A DNA stretch of 64,000 nt from positions 115,908 through 179,907 of the forward strand of contig WTFU01000054.1 of assembly GCA_011523945.1 (NCBI GenBank), written 5' to 3'. The notes under the pieces were generated by a model, which did not search any database, was not told the DNA's origin, and was given only the letters and a program-made list of their open reading frames with translations. Shown one piece after another: positions 35,773 through 47,350 of this stretch (its first letter is position 1; every line of letters begins with the position of its first letter). Both the position numbers and the translations under genes were made by a program. The DNA is from Mariniblastus sp. (GTDB lineage Bacteria; Planctomycetota; Planctomycetia; Pirellulales; Pirellulaceae).

Positions 35773-36452
35773 AACCGATCTCCCACCCCCAACTCGACAG
35801 CATCCAAACGGGAAAACCGCGAACCTATTCGCAAACCAACCCTCGCTCTAACAAAATTGAACAGTGGATCACTTCGTTCAACAAATCCGCCGTCGAGAAC
35901 TGGGTAAATGTAACGACCACTGGAATTGACGGTGATGAACAAGCCGACAAAAAGAACCATGGCGGTATCGACAAAGCGGTGTTGGTCTACTCGGCCGATC
36001 ATTTTAATTATTGGCAAAATCAACTGGGTCTTACGGCGGTCGCGCCGGGCGCGTTTGGAGAAAACCTCACTGTCTCAGGACTGGACGAATCCAACGTATG
36101 CCTAGGCGACCAGTTTTTAATCAACGACGTCTTGCTGGAAGTCTCCCAACCCCGACAGCCCTGCTGGAAGCTCGCGAGACATTGGCAGCTCGAGGACCTG
36201 CCCAAACTTGTCGTCAAAACTGGCTACAGTGGGTGGTATTGCCGCGTCATTGAAGGCGGTCAATTCAAACCTGAAACCCCAATCGTACGCGTAACCAATC
36301 CTCATCCGGACTGGTCCATCCAACGTGTTCACCAAGTTTTCCACCAATCTCCAGCGAACTCAGGCGAATTGAATGAACTCCTGAGCATTTCCGTTTTATC
36401 GGCGGCCTGGAAAACGACCGCCAAACCCGAGGGGGGCCCCCACAGGGGTTAG
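35769..36452 (+). CDS. MOSC-domain protein (YiiM-like)
   Basis: 227 residues. GGIDKAVLVYSADHFNYW (about 59-76) and the conserved Cys in SQPRQPCWKLA (about 125-135) identify a MOSC domain of the YiiM type, which handles molybdenum cofactor or activated sulphur in N-hydroxylated compound reduction. The start overlaps the MCE gene stop (ATGA, 35769-35772), so it is translationally coupled to a lipid-transport operon for no obvious reason. The protein ends in a Gly/Pro-rich tail read from a GGGGGGCCCCC palindrome. Confidence 0.82.
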   Translation: MKPISHPQLDSIQTGKPRTYSQTNPRSNKIEQWITSFNKSAVENWVNVTTTGIDGDEQADKKNHGGIDKAVLVYSADHFNYWQNQLGLTAVAPGAFGENLTVSGLDESNVCLGDQFLINDVLLEVSQPRQPCWKLARHWQLEDLPKLVVKTGYSGWYCRVIEGGQFKPETPIVRVTNPHPDWSIQRVHQVFHQSPANSGELNELLSISVLSAAWKTTAKPEGGPHRG

Positions 36453-36503
36453 AACCGATAATTGGTAGAAGCATCCAATGCGCAATGTTTTGGCGGAAAA
36501 AGT

Positions 36504-36947
36504 CTAGCGTACCGGATTCGAAATCGTTCCGCGTTGCACATTCATCCGCAAATCATTCGCCCGATCTAACAGCATATTTCCCTGCACCTGCGTCTTGGGT
36601 TCCATTTGAAATTCCATGACGCGCTCGTCCCGTATTTCGCGCGGCCAAAAATTTTCCGTCACAAAACTGACAGGAAAGGTCTCGTACCACCTCGGTTTCA
36701 CCCGCTGTTGTACCTTGATGGTTTTATAGCCGTCTTTCTCAAGCTGAACTTCCCGCGTCCCGTTATAAGTGAACGGCACCGAAAGAGGAGTCAGACCAAT
36801 CGACTTTCGATCAATCGTGACCAAAGCACCTTCCGGTTGGCTGCGAACGATAAATCTTCGCTGAACACAACCGCTCAGACTGATTAAGGTCAAAGCAGAG
36901 ACCGCCAGCAATACCATGAAACCGTTTTCAGTGTTTTTCAAACTCAT
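36504..36947 (-). CDS. PEGA-domain lipoprotein
   Basis: 147 residues from the ATG at 36945-36947 (a start at 36962 adds five residues). The N-terminus is a lipoprotein signal ending in the lipobox LSGC. The mature part begins VQRRFIVRSQPEGALVTIDR, a PEGA repeat, and goes on GLTPLSVPFTYNGTREVQLEKDGY, the second half of the motif. The rest is charged. PEGA domains occur on cell-surface proteins and may bind envelope components. It converges on the MOSC gene, 51 bases away. Confidence 0.82.
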   Translation of the reverse strand: MSLKNTENGFMVLLAVSALTLISLSGCVQRRFIVRSQPEGALVTIDRKSIGLTPLSVPFTYNGTREVQLEKDGYKTIKVQQRVKPRWYETFPVSFVTENFWPREIRDERVMEFQMEPKTQVQGNMLLDRANDLRMNVQRGTISNPVR

Positions 36948-37304
36948 ATCTGAAATTCGCAAATTAGCTCATGTGAGTTGTTAAACAGCAGGAATTACCC
37001 TTCAAGTCTCTCCGGGAAAACTCGTTCACATTTCAGCAAATGCGACGAGCTGCACCATAATTGATGATGCGGAGGCGGAGTCTACAAATCGAATGCGTCT
37101 TCGAACAGACCAATTCTTCCAATCGCATGGTTAACATGAATACCGAATAAAGCAAATGAGCGTTTTGCAACGACAATGAGCTGCGATTCGTGCACCAAAA
37201 ACAACATTTTGGGTGGGCAAATCTTAATAATCCCCGTTTTTCAGAAAGTGATTGCACGTTAGGATGGTACACTTGCAAGCATTCGACACACGGTCCGGAA
37301 ATAT
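36948..37304. other. intergenic region between PEGA lipoprotein and PP2C phosphatase genes
   Basis: 357 bases between divergent genes. The minus-strand frame 37033-37353 overlaps the phosphatase start and looks non-coding. No tRNA, terminator or clear promoter was seen. Confidence 0.45.
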
Positions 37305-38609
37305 ATGAGTGAAAGCCTTTTAAACTGGGATGACTATATCCAAGTCGCTTCACTCAGCGACGTTGGCATGCGTCGCGCAACCAACCAAGATAATTTCTCG
37401 GTGTCGCTGGCCAGTAGCATGGAGCAGTGGCAGCGAAAAGGCCATGTCTTTATTGTGGCTGACGGGATGGGTGCTCATGCTGCCGGTGAACTCGCCAGTA
37501 AATTGGCCATTGACCATATCCCTCATCTCTATGCTAAGTACAACGAGAGTTCAGCCCCCGAAGAAATGCGTAAAGCGGTTGAAGGGGCGAACAGTGAAAT
37601 TCATCGACGTGGTCAAGCAAATGAAGAATTTCACAACATGGGAACGACCTGTAGCGTCCTAACCATTCTTCCCGAGGGTGCCGTATGTGCCCACATCGGC
37701 GACAGCCGGATCTATCGTTTGACACAAAACAGAATTGAACAACTTACGTTTGACCATTCTCTCGTCTGGGAAATGAAATTTGCTGGACAATTGTCGGAAG
37801 AAGAAGAGAAACTCGGAAAGATTCCCAAAAACGTCATTACGCGATCTCTCGGTCCTTACGCCGAGTGCAATGTTGATCTCGAAGGCCCATTTCCAATTCA
37901 GGTTGGTGACACTTTTCTGCTCTGCAGTGATGGTCTCACCGGAGTCATTCCAGACACGGAAATTGGCTCGATTCTCGCCAACATGTCCCCCGATGAAGCC
38001 GTCAAAGTTTTGGTAGATCTTTCTAATCTACGCGGTGGACCTGATAACATTACCGCGGTCATCGTAAAAATAGGTCATCCCAAACTAGCAACCTCAGGTA
38101 ATCACTCTTCCGGGGCATCGAACCGCAGTTCAGCTTCTAATAAGCCTCTGGTACCCGCGACATTTTGGGGCGTATTCATTGGTTCAACGATTGTTACCCT
38201 ACTCCTTTATTTTCTTGGTTTTTGGCAGATATCCCTCCTCACGGGCGCGGTCTCGTTAGCCTCCGTTGGCTATCTAGTTGCGCGTTTGATTAAAAACTCC
38301 TTTCAAGGTAATCACGGCAGCATTGGCCAGGTTTTAGGGAAAGGTCCCTACGTCCGATTGGGTTGCGCATCGAGTGGGCAATTTGCCAAGCAACTGGCTG
38401 ATATGCTTCGCAAACTTCAAGAAGGCGCCTTGCGAGAAAATTGGAAAGTTGACTGGCCTCAACTCAAATCGATGACGACAAAAGCCGAACAGGCGACCAA
38501 GGCAGAGGATCACTCGACCGCCATCGCCAATTATGGCCGAGCTGTCAGTTTCCTGATGGATCAACTGAGAAATCAAGAGGATGCCAGTAGCTCATCGATT
38601 GAATTGTAA
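37305..38609 (+). CDS. PP2C-type Ser/Thr phosphatase with membrane segments
   Basis: 434 residues. Residues about 12-257 are a PP2C domain: NQDNFSV (27-33), VADGMGAHAAGE (51-62, Asp53), HIGDSRIYRL (130-139, Asp133), CSDGLTG (207-213, Asp209) and GGPDNITAVIV (244-254, Asp247) supply the metal ligands. A Ser/Asn-rich linker (263-280) leads to two hydrophobic helices (about 285-306 and 308-328), then about 105 cytoplasmic residues with a TPR-like helix pair. Bacterial PP2C proteins of this kind counter Hanks-type kinases; no kinase gene is adjacent. The C-terminal domain is unidentified. Confidence 0.88.
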   Translation: MSESLLNWDDYIQVASLSDVGMRRATNQDNFSVSLASSMEQWQRKGHVFIVADGMGAHAAGELASKLAIDHIPHLYAKYNESSAPEEMRKAVEGANSEIHRRGQANEEFHNMGTTCSVLTILPEGAVCAHIGDSRIYRLTQNRIEQLTFDHSLVWEMKFAGQLSEEEEKLGKIPKNVITRSLGPYAECNVDLEGPFPIQVGDTFLLCSDGLTGVIPDTEIGSILANMSPDEAVKVLVDLSNLRGGPDNITAVIVKIGHPKLATSGNHSSGASNRSSASNKPLVPATFWGVFIGSTIVTLLLYFLGFWQISLLTGAVSLASVGYLVARLIKNSFQGNHGSIGQVLGKGPYVRLGCASSGQFAKQLADMLRKLQEGALRENWKVDWPQLKSMTTKAEQATKAEDHSTAIANYGRAVSFLMDQLRNQEDASSSSIEL

Positions 38610-38974
38610 TCCAGACTTCTGACTCGTTCAGTTTGCAAAATCCCCTGACTCTTTTGCTTCCGTCTCTCCAGCCCACTGCCCTCGAATTATGGTTCGCAGG
38701 CTCACTGGTTGCCAGCAATCTCTAGCGGCCCCAACTTTACTTTCTGGCTGGTGATCCCGGTTCTATTTAGATGCTACCAATGAGGATCTCTCCGACACGT
38801 GGTAAATTCCTGCCCAAATTAGCAAAAACACCATTTGACAGCAATTCAGGTCGTAACTGACATTGCCTGCGATCCCCCGTCCCTGTAATTTTCGAGCCCC
38901 GATAGTTTGGGGTCGAGACTTTAATCAAATCCAAAGATTTCAACCTTCGGCGGTTCTAAATTCTGGAGATCGTT
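38610..38974. other. intergenic region before the histidine kinase gene
   Basis: 365 bases with no convincing gene. An imperfect hairpin (TCGAGCCCC at 38892-38900 with GGGGTCGA at 38909-38916) lies about 60 bases before the kinase start and might be a leader structure or the terminator of the phosphatase gene. Otherwise I see nothing. Confidence 0.4.
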
Positions 38975-40606
38975 TTGTTTGCTTTACGGCGAATTCGTTA
39001 TCAAATGTACTTTGGTGTGACCACCTTGCTGGTCATCATCACATTGCTATCGATCGTCAGCCTTCAAGGTGCTTCCAAATACCGCAACTTAACCAAAAGC
39101 ATCAATCAGCGGTCAACCGAAATACCGCTGGCAATTGAACTCGGTATCGCTGTTAGTGACTTGCGGTCTCAACTCTGGGACGCCAACCGCACACAACAGG
39201 AAATCCAGCCGTACTGGGAGGAGTTCAATCCTAAACAGGGTAAACGAGATCCTCTTTGGCAAATAAACATTCAAGCAAAGCTTAAAAAAACCGAAGAGGC
39301 ATTCAAGAATTATCAGAACAAAATAAATAATGGCAGAGAGTTTGATCAGGGCATCACAACAACGCAAGAAGAGAAGAATAACCTGGACAAATTCAAAAAG
39401 ATGCTCGACATCGTCAAAGACAATGTCAACAGCCACAATGACGTGTTTGAATCCTCTAACAACTTTGATGTGATTGAAGCAAAGCTAACTGAATTGCAAG
39501 ATCTGTACATTCAGTTCCCAGTCAGCATGCAGCAGCGAATGGAATCATTTTCAGAGGATGCTCGAACTGAGTATCGTGCCTGGATGACGATTAGTGGTCT
39601 AGCTGGAATTGCAGCGTTTGGACTGACTGGATTTTTGATTTTTCGTTTTCAGCATCGTATTATCCGGCCACTGGAACTGTTGATCGAAGGTTCACGGCAG
39701 GTCACCGCAGGGAATTATGACTTCCGAATTCAACTTAAAACAAATGACGAGGTTGCGGAATTGGCCGATGCCATGAACGCCACAACCGCAAGTTTCCAAT
39801 CGATCAAATCTGATTTGAATCAGCAGGTCAGCCAACGGACTCGTGAAGTGGTGCGAAGTGAAAAAATGGCCAGCGTAGGTTTTCTCGCCGCCGGTGTCGC
39901 CCATGAGATCAATAACCCACTCGCCTCCATCGCGTGGTCGGCCGAATCACTTGAAACTCGAATCCAGGACATCTTAAATCCGACGAATGAAGCCCAGTCG
40001 TCAGACATCGACTCTGAAATTGAGGACATGAAGAAATACCTTCGCCGCATTCAGGACGAGGCATTTCGATGTAAAGGAATCACCGCAGGTCTTCTCGATT
40101 TTTCGAGAATGGGCGATGCAAAAAAATCGGACGTGAATCTCTCAGAAATCATTCATTCGGTCGTCAACATCGTAAAACCGTTAAGCAAATACCGAAACCG
40201 GAAAATCGACGTAGACGCCGACACCTCGATTTCAGCCGTTGGCAACGAACAGGAAATCAAACAGGTAGCGCTGAACTTGATCACTAACGCGCTGGGTTGT
40301 GTCGAGGAGAATGGATTAGTCCGTATCCAGTTGAGGCAGGAAGATAATTTCGCTGAACTCATCGTGGCAGATAACGGATGCGGAATGACAGCCGAAGTTC
40401 AAAAACATCTCTTTGAACCCTTCTTCACGCGACGACGCGATGGGCAAGGGACCGGACTCGGCCTATCAATCACTTACCAAATCATTGAAGAGCACGGTGG
40501 AAAAATCACCGCTCACAGCGATGGCCCGGGCTTTGGCTCGGAGTTCAGAGTCTGTTTGCCACTGGCAAAATCAGATTCTACGAAACATAAATATATTGCA
40601 GCCTGA
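38975..40606 (+). CDS. membrane sensor histidine kinase
   Basis: 543 residues from a TTG start with GGAG 8 bases upstream. TM1 at 12-30 and TM2 at 205-224 flank a helical periplasmic sensor of about 170 residues without a known domain. HAMP follows (about 225-280), then a HisKA helix with the phosphorylated His310 in AAGVAHEINNPLASIAW, the N box NLITNALGC and ATP-lid motifs ADNGCGMT and GTGLGLSI. This is the NtrB/ZraS-like branch. Five bases separate it from the NtrC-type regulator gene, so they form a pair. Confidence 0.92.
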   Translation: MFALRRIRYQMYFGVTTLLVIITLLSIVSLQGASKYRNLTKSINQRSTEIPLAIELGIAVSDLRSQLWDANRTQQEIQPYWEEFNPKQGKRDPLWQINIQAKLKKTEEAFKNYQNKINNGREFDQGITTTQEEKNNLDKFKKMLDIVKDNVNSHNDVFESSNNFDVIEAKLTELQDLYIQFPVSMQQRMESFSEDARTEYRAWMTISGLAGIAAFGLTGFLIFRFQHRIIRPLELLIEGSRQVTAGNYDFRIQLKTNDEVAELADAMNATTASFQSIKSDLNQQVSQRTREVVRSEKMASVGFLAAGVAHEINNPLASIAWSAESLETRIQDILNPTNEAQSSDIDSEIEDMKKYLRRIQDEAFRCKGITAGLLDFSRMGDAKKSDVNLSEIIHSVVNIVKPLSKYRNRKIDVDADTSISAVGNEQEIKQVALNLITNALGCVEENGLVRIQLRQEDNFAELIVADNGCGMTAEVQKHLFEPFFTRRRDGQGTGLGLSITYQIIEEHGGKITAHSDGPGFGSEFRVCLPLAKSDSTKHKYIAA

Positions 40607-40611
40607 TTATA

Positions 40612-42003
40612 TTGAGAAAAACTTTGGCCAATCAAAAATCCCTAAAAATCTTATTCGCCGACGACGAAATCCATCTTCAGGAACTAATCGCGGCCGAACT
40701 CCCGCGCATGGGACATAAAGTCACCGTTTGTCCAGATGGAACGACCGCAGTCAGTGCTCTCGAAAAGGACACTTTTGATTGCGTTATCGTCGACCTTGAC
40801 ATGCCCGGCCTCAACGGAATCGAAGTCATCCGTCGCACGAAAGAGCTCTCCCCAACGACCGAGGCAATTGTGCTCACAGGAAAGGGTTCCACCGAAACTG
40901 CGGTTGACGCCCTTCGATTGGGAACGTTTGAGTATCTCCAAAAGCCGTGCAAACTCGTTGACCTCAAAACGCTGCTGCAACAAGTCGCACTGCGACGCGA
41001 GTTAAACAACAAGATCTACTCACTTCAATTGCGACTTGACCGCGTTGAAGGTAAGCCGAAGATGATTGGCAATCATCGGTCCATGCAACGGGTGCGTGCA
41101 CTAATTGAAAAAGTAGCTCCAACAGAATCAACGGTGCTCGTTGTTGGTGAAACCGGAACAGGGAAAGAACTGGCTGCTCGCGCTGTGCACGACCAAAGTA
41201 ATCGAAGCGACAACCCTTTCGTAGCGATTAATTGCGGAGCGCTTCCCGAAAACTTGATTGAAAGTGAATTATTCGGCCATCGTAAAGGCGCTTTCACGGG
41301 TGCTGACGAACAGCGGAAAGGCCTCTTTGAAGTCGCTAATGGTGGTACGCTATTCCTCGATGAAATCGGCGAACTCCCGAAAGCAACCCAATCCACATTA
41401 CTACGAGTTCTTGAATCCGGTGAAATCCGACGCGTTGGCGACAGCGAAGCGTTTCAAGTCGATGTTCGAATCGTCTGTGCTACACACCGAAACCTGCACC
41501 AGATGGTAGCCGAAGGAGAGTTCAGGCAAGACTTAATGTACCGCATTAACACCTTCGAAGTACAACTTCCGGCGCTTCGGGATCGGGTGGAAGACATCCC
41601 TGAACTTGCCCACCATCTACTCGGGAGACACCGCCCTGAGGCATCCCCTCAAAACCGCTCACTCTTGCAAGCTTTCGATGCGGAGGCGCTGAAAACGCTC
41701 CAATCCCATCGCTGGCCGGGAAACATTCGGGAACTCGCCAATGTCATTGAACACGCTTCCATCCTCTGCGATGGCTTACCCGTGAAATCAAGCGATCTAC
41801 CAAATTATTTTTCTCAAGCTTCTTCTAACTCGCGATCCGTTGCCGCGACGGGAAAATCATTGAGAGAAATTGAGATGGCAACGATCCACGCCACGCTGGA
41901 TTCTTTCAACGGAAATAAAACAGCCGCGGCACAACAACTTGGAATCAGTTTAAAAACACTCTACAACAAATTAAACAGTGAGGTGATCAACCGAGTCGCG
42001 TAG
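40612..42003 (+). CDS. NtrC-type sigma-54 response regulator
   Basis: 463 residues from a TTG at 40612 (another TTG at 40624 is possible). A receiver domain with Asp61 as phosphate acceptor (VIVDLDMPG), Thr89 and Lys111; an AAA+ domain with GETGTGKE, an intact sigma-54 contact loop GAFTGA, Walker B LFLDEIGEL and WPGNIREL; and a Fis-type helix-turn-helix (NGNKTAAAQQLGISLKTLYNKL). It activates sigma-54 promoters when phosphorylated by the kinase encoded just upstream. Targets are unknown. Confidence 0.94.
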   Translation: MRKTLANQKSLKILFADDEIHLQELIAAELPRMGHKVTVCPDGTTAVSALEKDTFDCVIVDLDMPGLNGIEVIRRTKELSPTTEAIVLTGKGSTETAVDALRLGTFEYLQKPCKLVDLKTLLQQVALRRELNNKIYSLQLRLDRVEGKPKMIGNHRSMQRVRALIEKVAPTESTVLVVGETGTGKELAARAVHDQSNRSDNPFVAINCGALPENLIESELFGHRKGAFTGADEQRKGLFEVANGGTLFLDEIGELPKATQSTLLRVLESGEIRRVGDSEAFQVDVRIVCATHRNLHQMVAEGEFRQDLMYRINTFEVQLPALRDRVEDIPELAHHLLGRHRPEASPQNRSLLQAFDAEALKTLQSHRWPGNIRELANVIEHASILCDGLPVKSSDLPNYFSQASSNSRSVAATGKSLREIEMATIHATLDSFNGNKTAAAQQLGISLKTLYNKLNSEVINRVA

Positions 42004-42042
42004 CCGACGGAAGACGTGTGAGTGAACTCAAATTATCAGAAC

Positions 42043-43176
42043 TCAAATCGTCAAAACTCGATCTCGTCCAACAATTTCCCATTGTTCGGCAACGTTTCCA
42101 CCCACAATCACGTGGGCAGCTTGATACACTGCCGAAGTCGGGCATGCATGCCGTGGAAACGCGATTAGATGATCTCCAATCTTAAATTGATTGGCATCAG
42201 GTGTATGAATGACCAAATGCTCTTCAGAGTGGGTCAGCTCCTTAACTGAGCTTAACTCTGGAAACGCCAACCTCTGACCAGCAGGCTGGTCTGCTGCACA
42301 GGCTTTATGACCAACATCAAGTGTCAGTTCATTCGCGCGATTGCAACTAACCACACGTGTTAATATTGCCAATGCTGGTTGAAATTTCATTTCTGGGAAA
42401 CGTGTTGCCATATCATCATCATGGTAAACGGTCGTCCCGGGACTCAATTCTAAATTGGGCTCTCCATGATCTGCCAGCACAGGGAACGATCCCGTTCCCG
42501 CAGCAACGATACAAGGAACCGGCAGACCGCTTAATAATAACTGATCGCGAAATCTGATCAGCTGATCCCAGCCTGCATTTACCGCTCCAGTACGCTCAGC
42601 CAAATCGCATTGTCGATGCTGACCGTCGTACCAATGCAGTCCGCCTATTTTAAGTGCGTCCGAACTGTAAATCATCTCGTATAACTCGATCGCCCGTGGA
42701 CCGATTGAAATCCCGGTTCGGTTCATTCCAGAATTCAAATCCACCAAAACTCTTATCGAAACGCCTGGATCGCCAGACTCCTGAATCGCTCGAGACAATT
42801 GAGTCACCGCTTGCGGATGGTCAACAAGCGTTGCAAGTTCGACATCAGGGTATTTCTGCGCGAGGCGCACTAAACGTTGAAGATTGGGGCCAACCATTTG
42901 ATAAGCAATGAGAATATCCTGCACCCCTACATCGGCGAGCATTTCGGCTTCCGCAATCGTCGCGCATTTATGACGCGTCACCCCCAACCGCAATGCAATC
43001 TTAACAACTTCCTGCGTTTTATGCGTTTTACAATGCGGGCGGAGACGCTCAGGGCCTCCCGCAATCCGAACCATCTCTACAAGATTCTGCTCAACCAGAT
43101 CCCTGAAAATAAGAAGTCCAGGTGAAAACACTGACTCGGCATTTTCGATTCTGTAAACTTCGGGCTTCCAATACAT
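42043..43176 (-). CDS. D-serine dehydratase/D-threonine aldolase-like PLP enzyme
   Basis: 377 residues from the ATG at 43174-43176, preceded by GAGGA; an earlier Met has no site. The alanine-racemase-type barrel begins with RPHCKTHKT, whose first Lys is the likely Schiff-base residue. CATIAEAEMLADVGVQDIL and DLNSGMNRTGI are conserved barrel pieces. Near the C-terminus RHACP gives a His-x-Cys pair, the metal site as I recall it for D-serine dehydratase; D-threonine aldolase has His-x-Asp. It would act on D-amino acids or 3-hydroxyaspartate. It stands alone. Confidence 0.8.
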   Translation of the reverse strand: MYWKPEVYRIENAESVFSPGLLIFRDLVEQNLVEMVRIAGGPERLRPHCKTHKTQEVVKIALRLGVTRHKCATIAEAEMLADVGVQDILIAYQMVGPNLQRLVRLAQKYPDVELATLVDHPQAVTQLSRAIQESGDPGVSIRVLVDLNSGMNRTGISIGPRAIELYEMIYSSDALKIGGLHWYDGQHRQCDLAERTGAVNAGWDQLIRFRDQLLLSGLPVPCIVAAGTGSFPVLADHGEPNLELSPGTTVYHDDDMATRFPEMKFQPALAILTRVVSCNRANELTLDVGHKACAADQPAGQRLAFPELSSVKELTHSEEHLVIHTPDANQFKIGDHLIAFPRHACPTSAVYQAAHVIVGGNVAEQWEIVGRDRVLTI

Positions 43177-43328
43177 ACTATTCCTCATCTGCTGGAGACA
43201 GAAAACTATTCCTGGACGGTTAATACTCTATCTCCCCTTTGTCCGACAGGAGAATGAGCTAAAATCGGAGCTTCCACAATCTTCTGAGCAAACGCACCAT
43301 CGGCGAATGCTACCTACGGAACTCTATT

Positions 43329-45404
<2,076 letters not shown>

Positions 45405-45476
45405 TTCGAGACTGTATTTAAATCGAATTTAATTAGAGATGTGTACAGCCGTCCGCGTAACCAGCGATAGGTGTTG

Positions 45477-46283
45477 ATGAATTTACGGCAGAAAATAGCC
45501 GATCGCTTAATTCTCCAAGCGTCGACAAACCGAGTCGACGCGGGGGATTTAACCCGTCAGGCAATCGAGACCCCTTCGGGAAAGGCTGAAGCTTGGGCTG
45601 CATTTCCGGAAAACGATCCAACTGCCCCCACCAACACGTTGCTTCTCAAATTCCCAGGAACCGGAGGTCGGGCAGAACGCAGCAGTTCCCATCCGTCTGA
45701 GTTTTGGAACGATCTGAAATGTGCTTCCTGGACCATCAATCACCGAGGGTACGGTCAAAGTGACGGGCCACCATCGCTTCAAAATTTTGTAGAAACCTGT
45801 GAGTCAGTTTGGGCCAAAGCGGAACAACTATTCCCAGATCATCGCATCGTCCTGTACGGCAATAGCCTCGGCTGTCTCTCCGCACTATACCTTTCATCGC
45901 GACACCGTGCATTTGGGCTTTACCTGCGCAACCCGCCGCCGCTCGCTGAGTTGATTTCAAAACGATTGAGATATAATTGGTGGAATTTTGGAATGGCTCG
46001 ACTGATCGCCAAGCAAATCCCGGGTTGCCTTAATCCTCAAAAAAATGCTCAGCAAAGCCACTGTCCAACCTTGTTAGTACAATCAGAGTGCGACGGTTTA
46101 GTTCCACCCCGATTTCAAAATTTAATTGCTGACTCCTATGCCGGCGAGCTAAAAAAAGTAGTTTTAAAAGCAGCAGATCATGGCTCCCCTGTACCCGAGC
46201 AGCAAGTCGAAGAATATATTAAAGCTGTTCAGTGGCTCGGGGAACGGATTGCTGCCTATCAACCGCACTCCACAAAGTCCTGA
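45477..46283 (+). CDS. alpha/beta hydrolase
   Basis: 268 residues from the ATG at 45477 (overlapping GTG and TTG starts lie 6 and 3 bases earlier), with AGGTG upstream. LLLKFPGTGG holds the oxyanion region, NHRGYGQSDGPP the usual loop, and YGNSLGCLSALYLS the nucleophile elbow (G-N-S-L-G). Acid and base are probably Asp in QSECDGLVPP and His in ADHGSP. There is no signal peptide. Substrate unknown. Confidence 0.8.
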   Translation: MNLRQKIADRLILQASTNRVDAGDLTRQAIETPSGKAEAWAAFPENDPTAPTNTLLLKFPGTGGRAERSSSHPSEFWNDLKCASWTINHRGYGQSDGPPSLQNFVETCESVWAKAEQLFPDHRIVLYGNSLGCLSALYLSSRHRAFGLYLRNPPPLAELISKRLRYNWWNFGMARLIAKQIPGCLNPQKNAQQSHCPTLLVQSECDGLVPPRFQNLIADSYAGELKKVVLKAADHGSPVPEQQVEEYIKAVQWLGERIAAYQPHSTKS

Positions 46284-46373
46284 CGGAATACCCCAGCCAA
46301 AGACCACGATCTCTTGCTAAATTTGAGTCGTCTACATTTCTGTGAATCCCTCGTTAATTAAATCGAGATAAAC

Positions 46374-47327
46374 ATGTCCATGAAGCTTTTGACTGTGCGA
46401 CTTTTTTTGTTTTCATTGATTTTCGCAACTGCAACCAACTCGTTTGCCAACGGGGATGGTGCTTTTGAAGAAACTCGACATTCCTTTATTGGGTTCGGGA
46501 AAGCCACGGGAATCGTGATTGTAAATGAGGCGGGCACCGTTGAGTGGAAAATGCCTCTGCCGGCAAGTGACGGCTGGATGCTCGATTCTGGCAACATCAT
46601 CGCCGCCATTTACCCTTGCAAAGACTTCCCCCAAGGGGGAGTTGCCGAAATTAATCGACAAAACAAGAGCATCATTTGGGAATACCAAGGACAACAAAAA
46701 GAAATCAGCACCGTCCAGCCGCTAGGGGAAAACCGCTATCTCGTGACCGAACTTGGAGCCGAACCAAGAGCCATCATAATCAACCAAAAAGGTGAGTTAC
46801 TTAGCTCGACGCCGCTTGACTGCCAAAAAGCCAATGCCCATATGCAGACCCGTATGCTGCGGATGCTGCCTAATGGAAATTACATTGCCCCGCACTTACT
46901 TGATTTCGCGGTCAAAGAGTATGAGCCAATCACCGGAAAGGTAGTTCGCGTTTTTAAGACCGATGATCGTGGAAGAGATAAACGCGATTGGCCCTTTACG
47001 GCCATTCGCCTCAAAAACGGGAACACAGTAATTGGTTGCACAAATGGCAACCGGGTCATTGAAGTCAACTCCGAAGGAAAGATCGTTTGGAGTGTCGACA
47101 ACACAGACATCGGCGAAAAACTAATTTCGGATGCCTGTGGTGTTCAAAGATTACCCAATGGCAACACCGTGATCACGAGCTATTACGCTAAAGGGGACCA
47201 AGTCAAGCTAACCGAAGTCACACCCGAAAAAAAAGTAGTTTGGCGATTTAACGCATTGCCTTCTAGCTTTCATCACTTCCAAATCTTAACCACCAACGGC
47301 AAACCACTGGCAAACGCTTTGAGATAA
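46374..47327 (+). CDS. secreted beta-propeller protein
   Basis: 317 residues. Residues 1-24 are a signal peptide (LFLFSLIFATATNSFA). The rest is a series of blades, each with an Asn-Gly-Asn turn or a KIVW-type strand: NGNTVIG, SEGKIVWSVD, LPNGNTVITSY, EKKVVWRFN. The pattern fits PQQ-like or arylsulfotransferase-like propellers that sit in the periplasm. No catalytic residue can be named. It stands between two unrelated genes. Confidence 0.72.
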   Translation: MSMKLLTVRLFLFSLIFATATNSFANGDGAFEETRHSFIGFGKATGIVIVNEAGTVEWKMPLPASDGWMLDSGNIIAAIYPCKDFPQGGVAEINRQNKSIIWEYQGQQKEISTVQPLGENRYLVTELGAEPRAIIINQKGELLSSTPLDCQKANAHMQTRMLRMLPNGNYIAPHLLDFAVKEYEPITGKVVRVFKTDDRGRDKRDWPFTAIRLKNGNTVIGCTNGNRVIEVNSEGKIVWSVDNTDIGEKLISDACGVQRLPNGNTVITSYYAKGDQVKLTEVTPEKKVVWRFNALPSSFHHFQILTTNGKPLANALR

Positions 47328-47350
47328 GTAAAGCCTCCTCCTTACATTCT

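Noticed and set aside
37033..37353. Minus-strand 106-residue frame between the PEGA and PP2C genes
   Set aside because: Overlaps the PP2C start, is Cys-rich without any motif and lacks a ribosome binding site.
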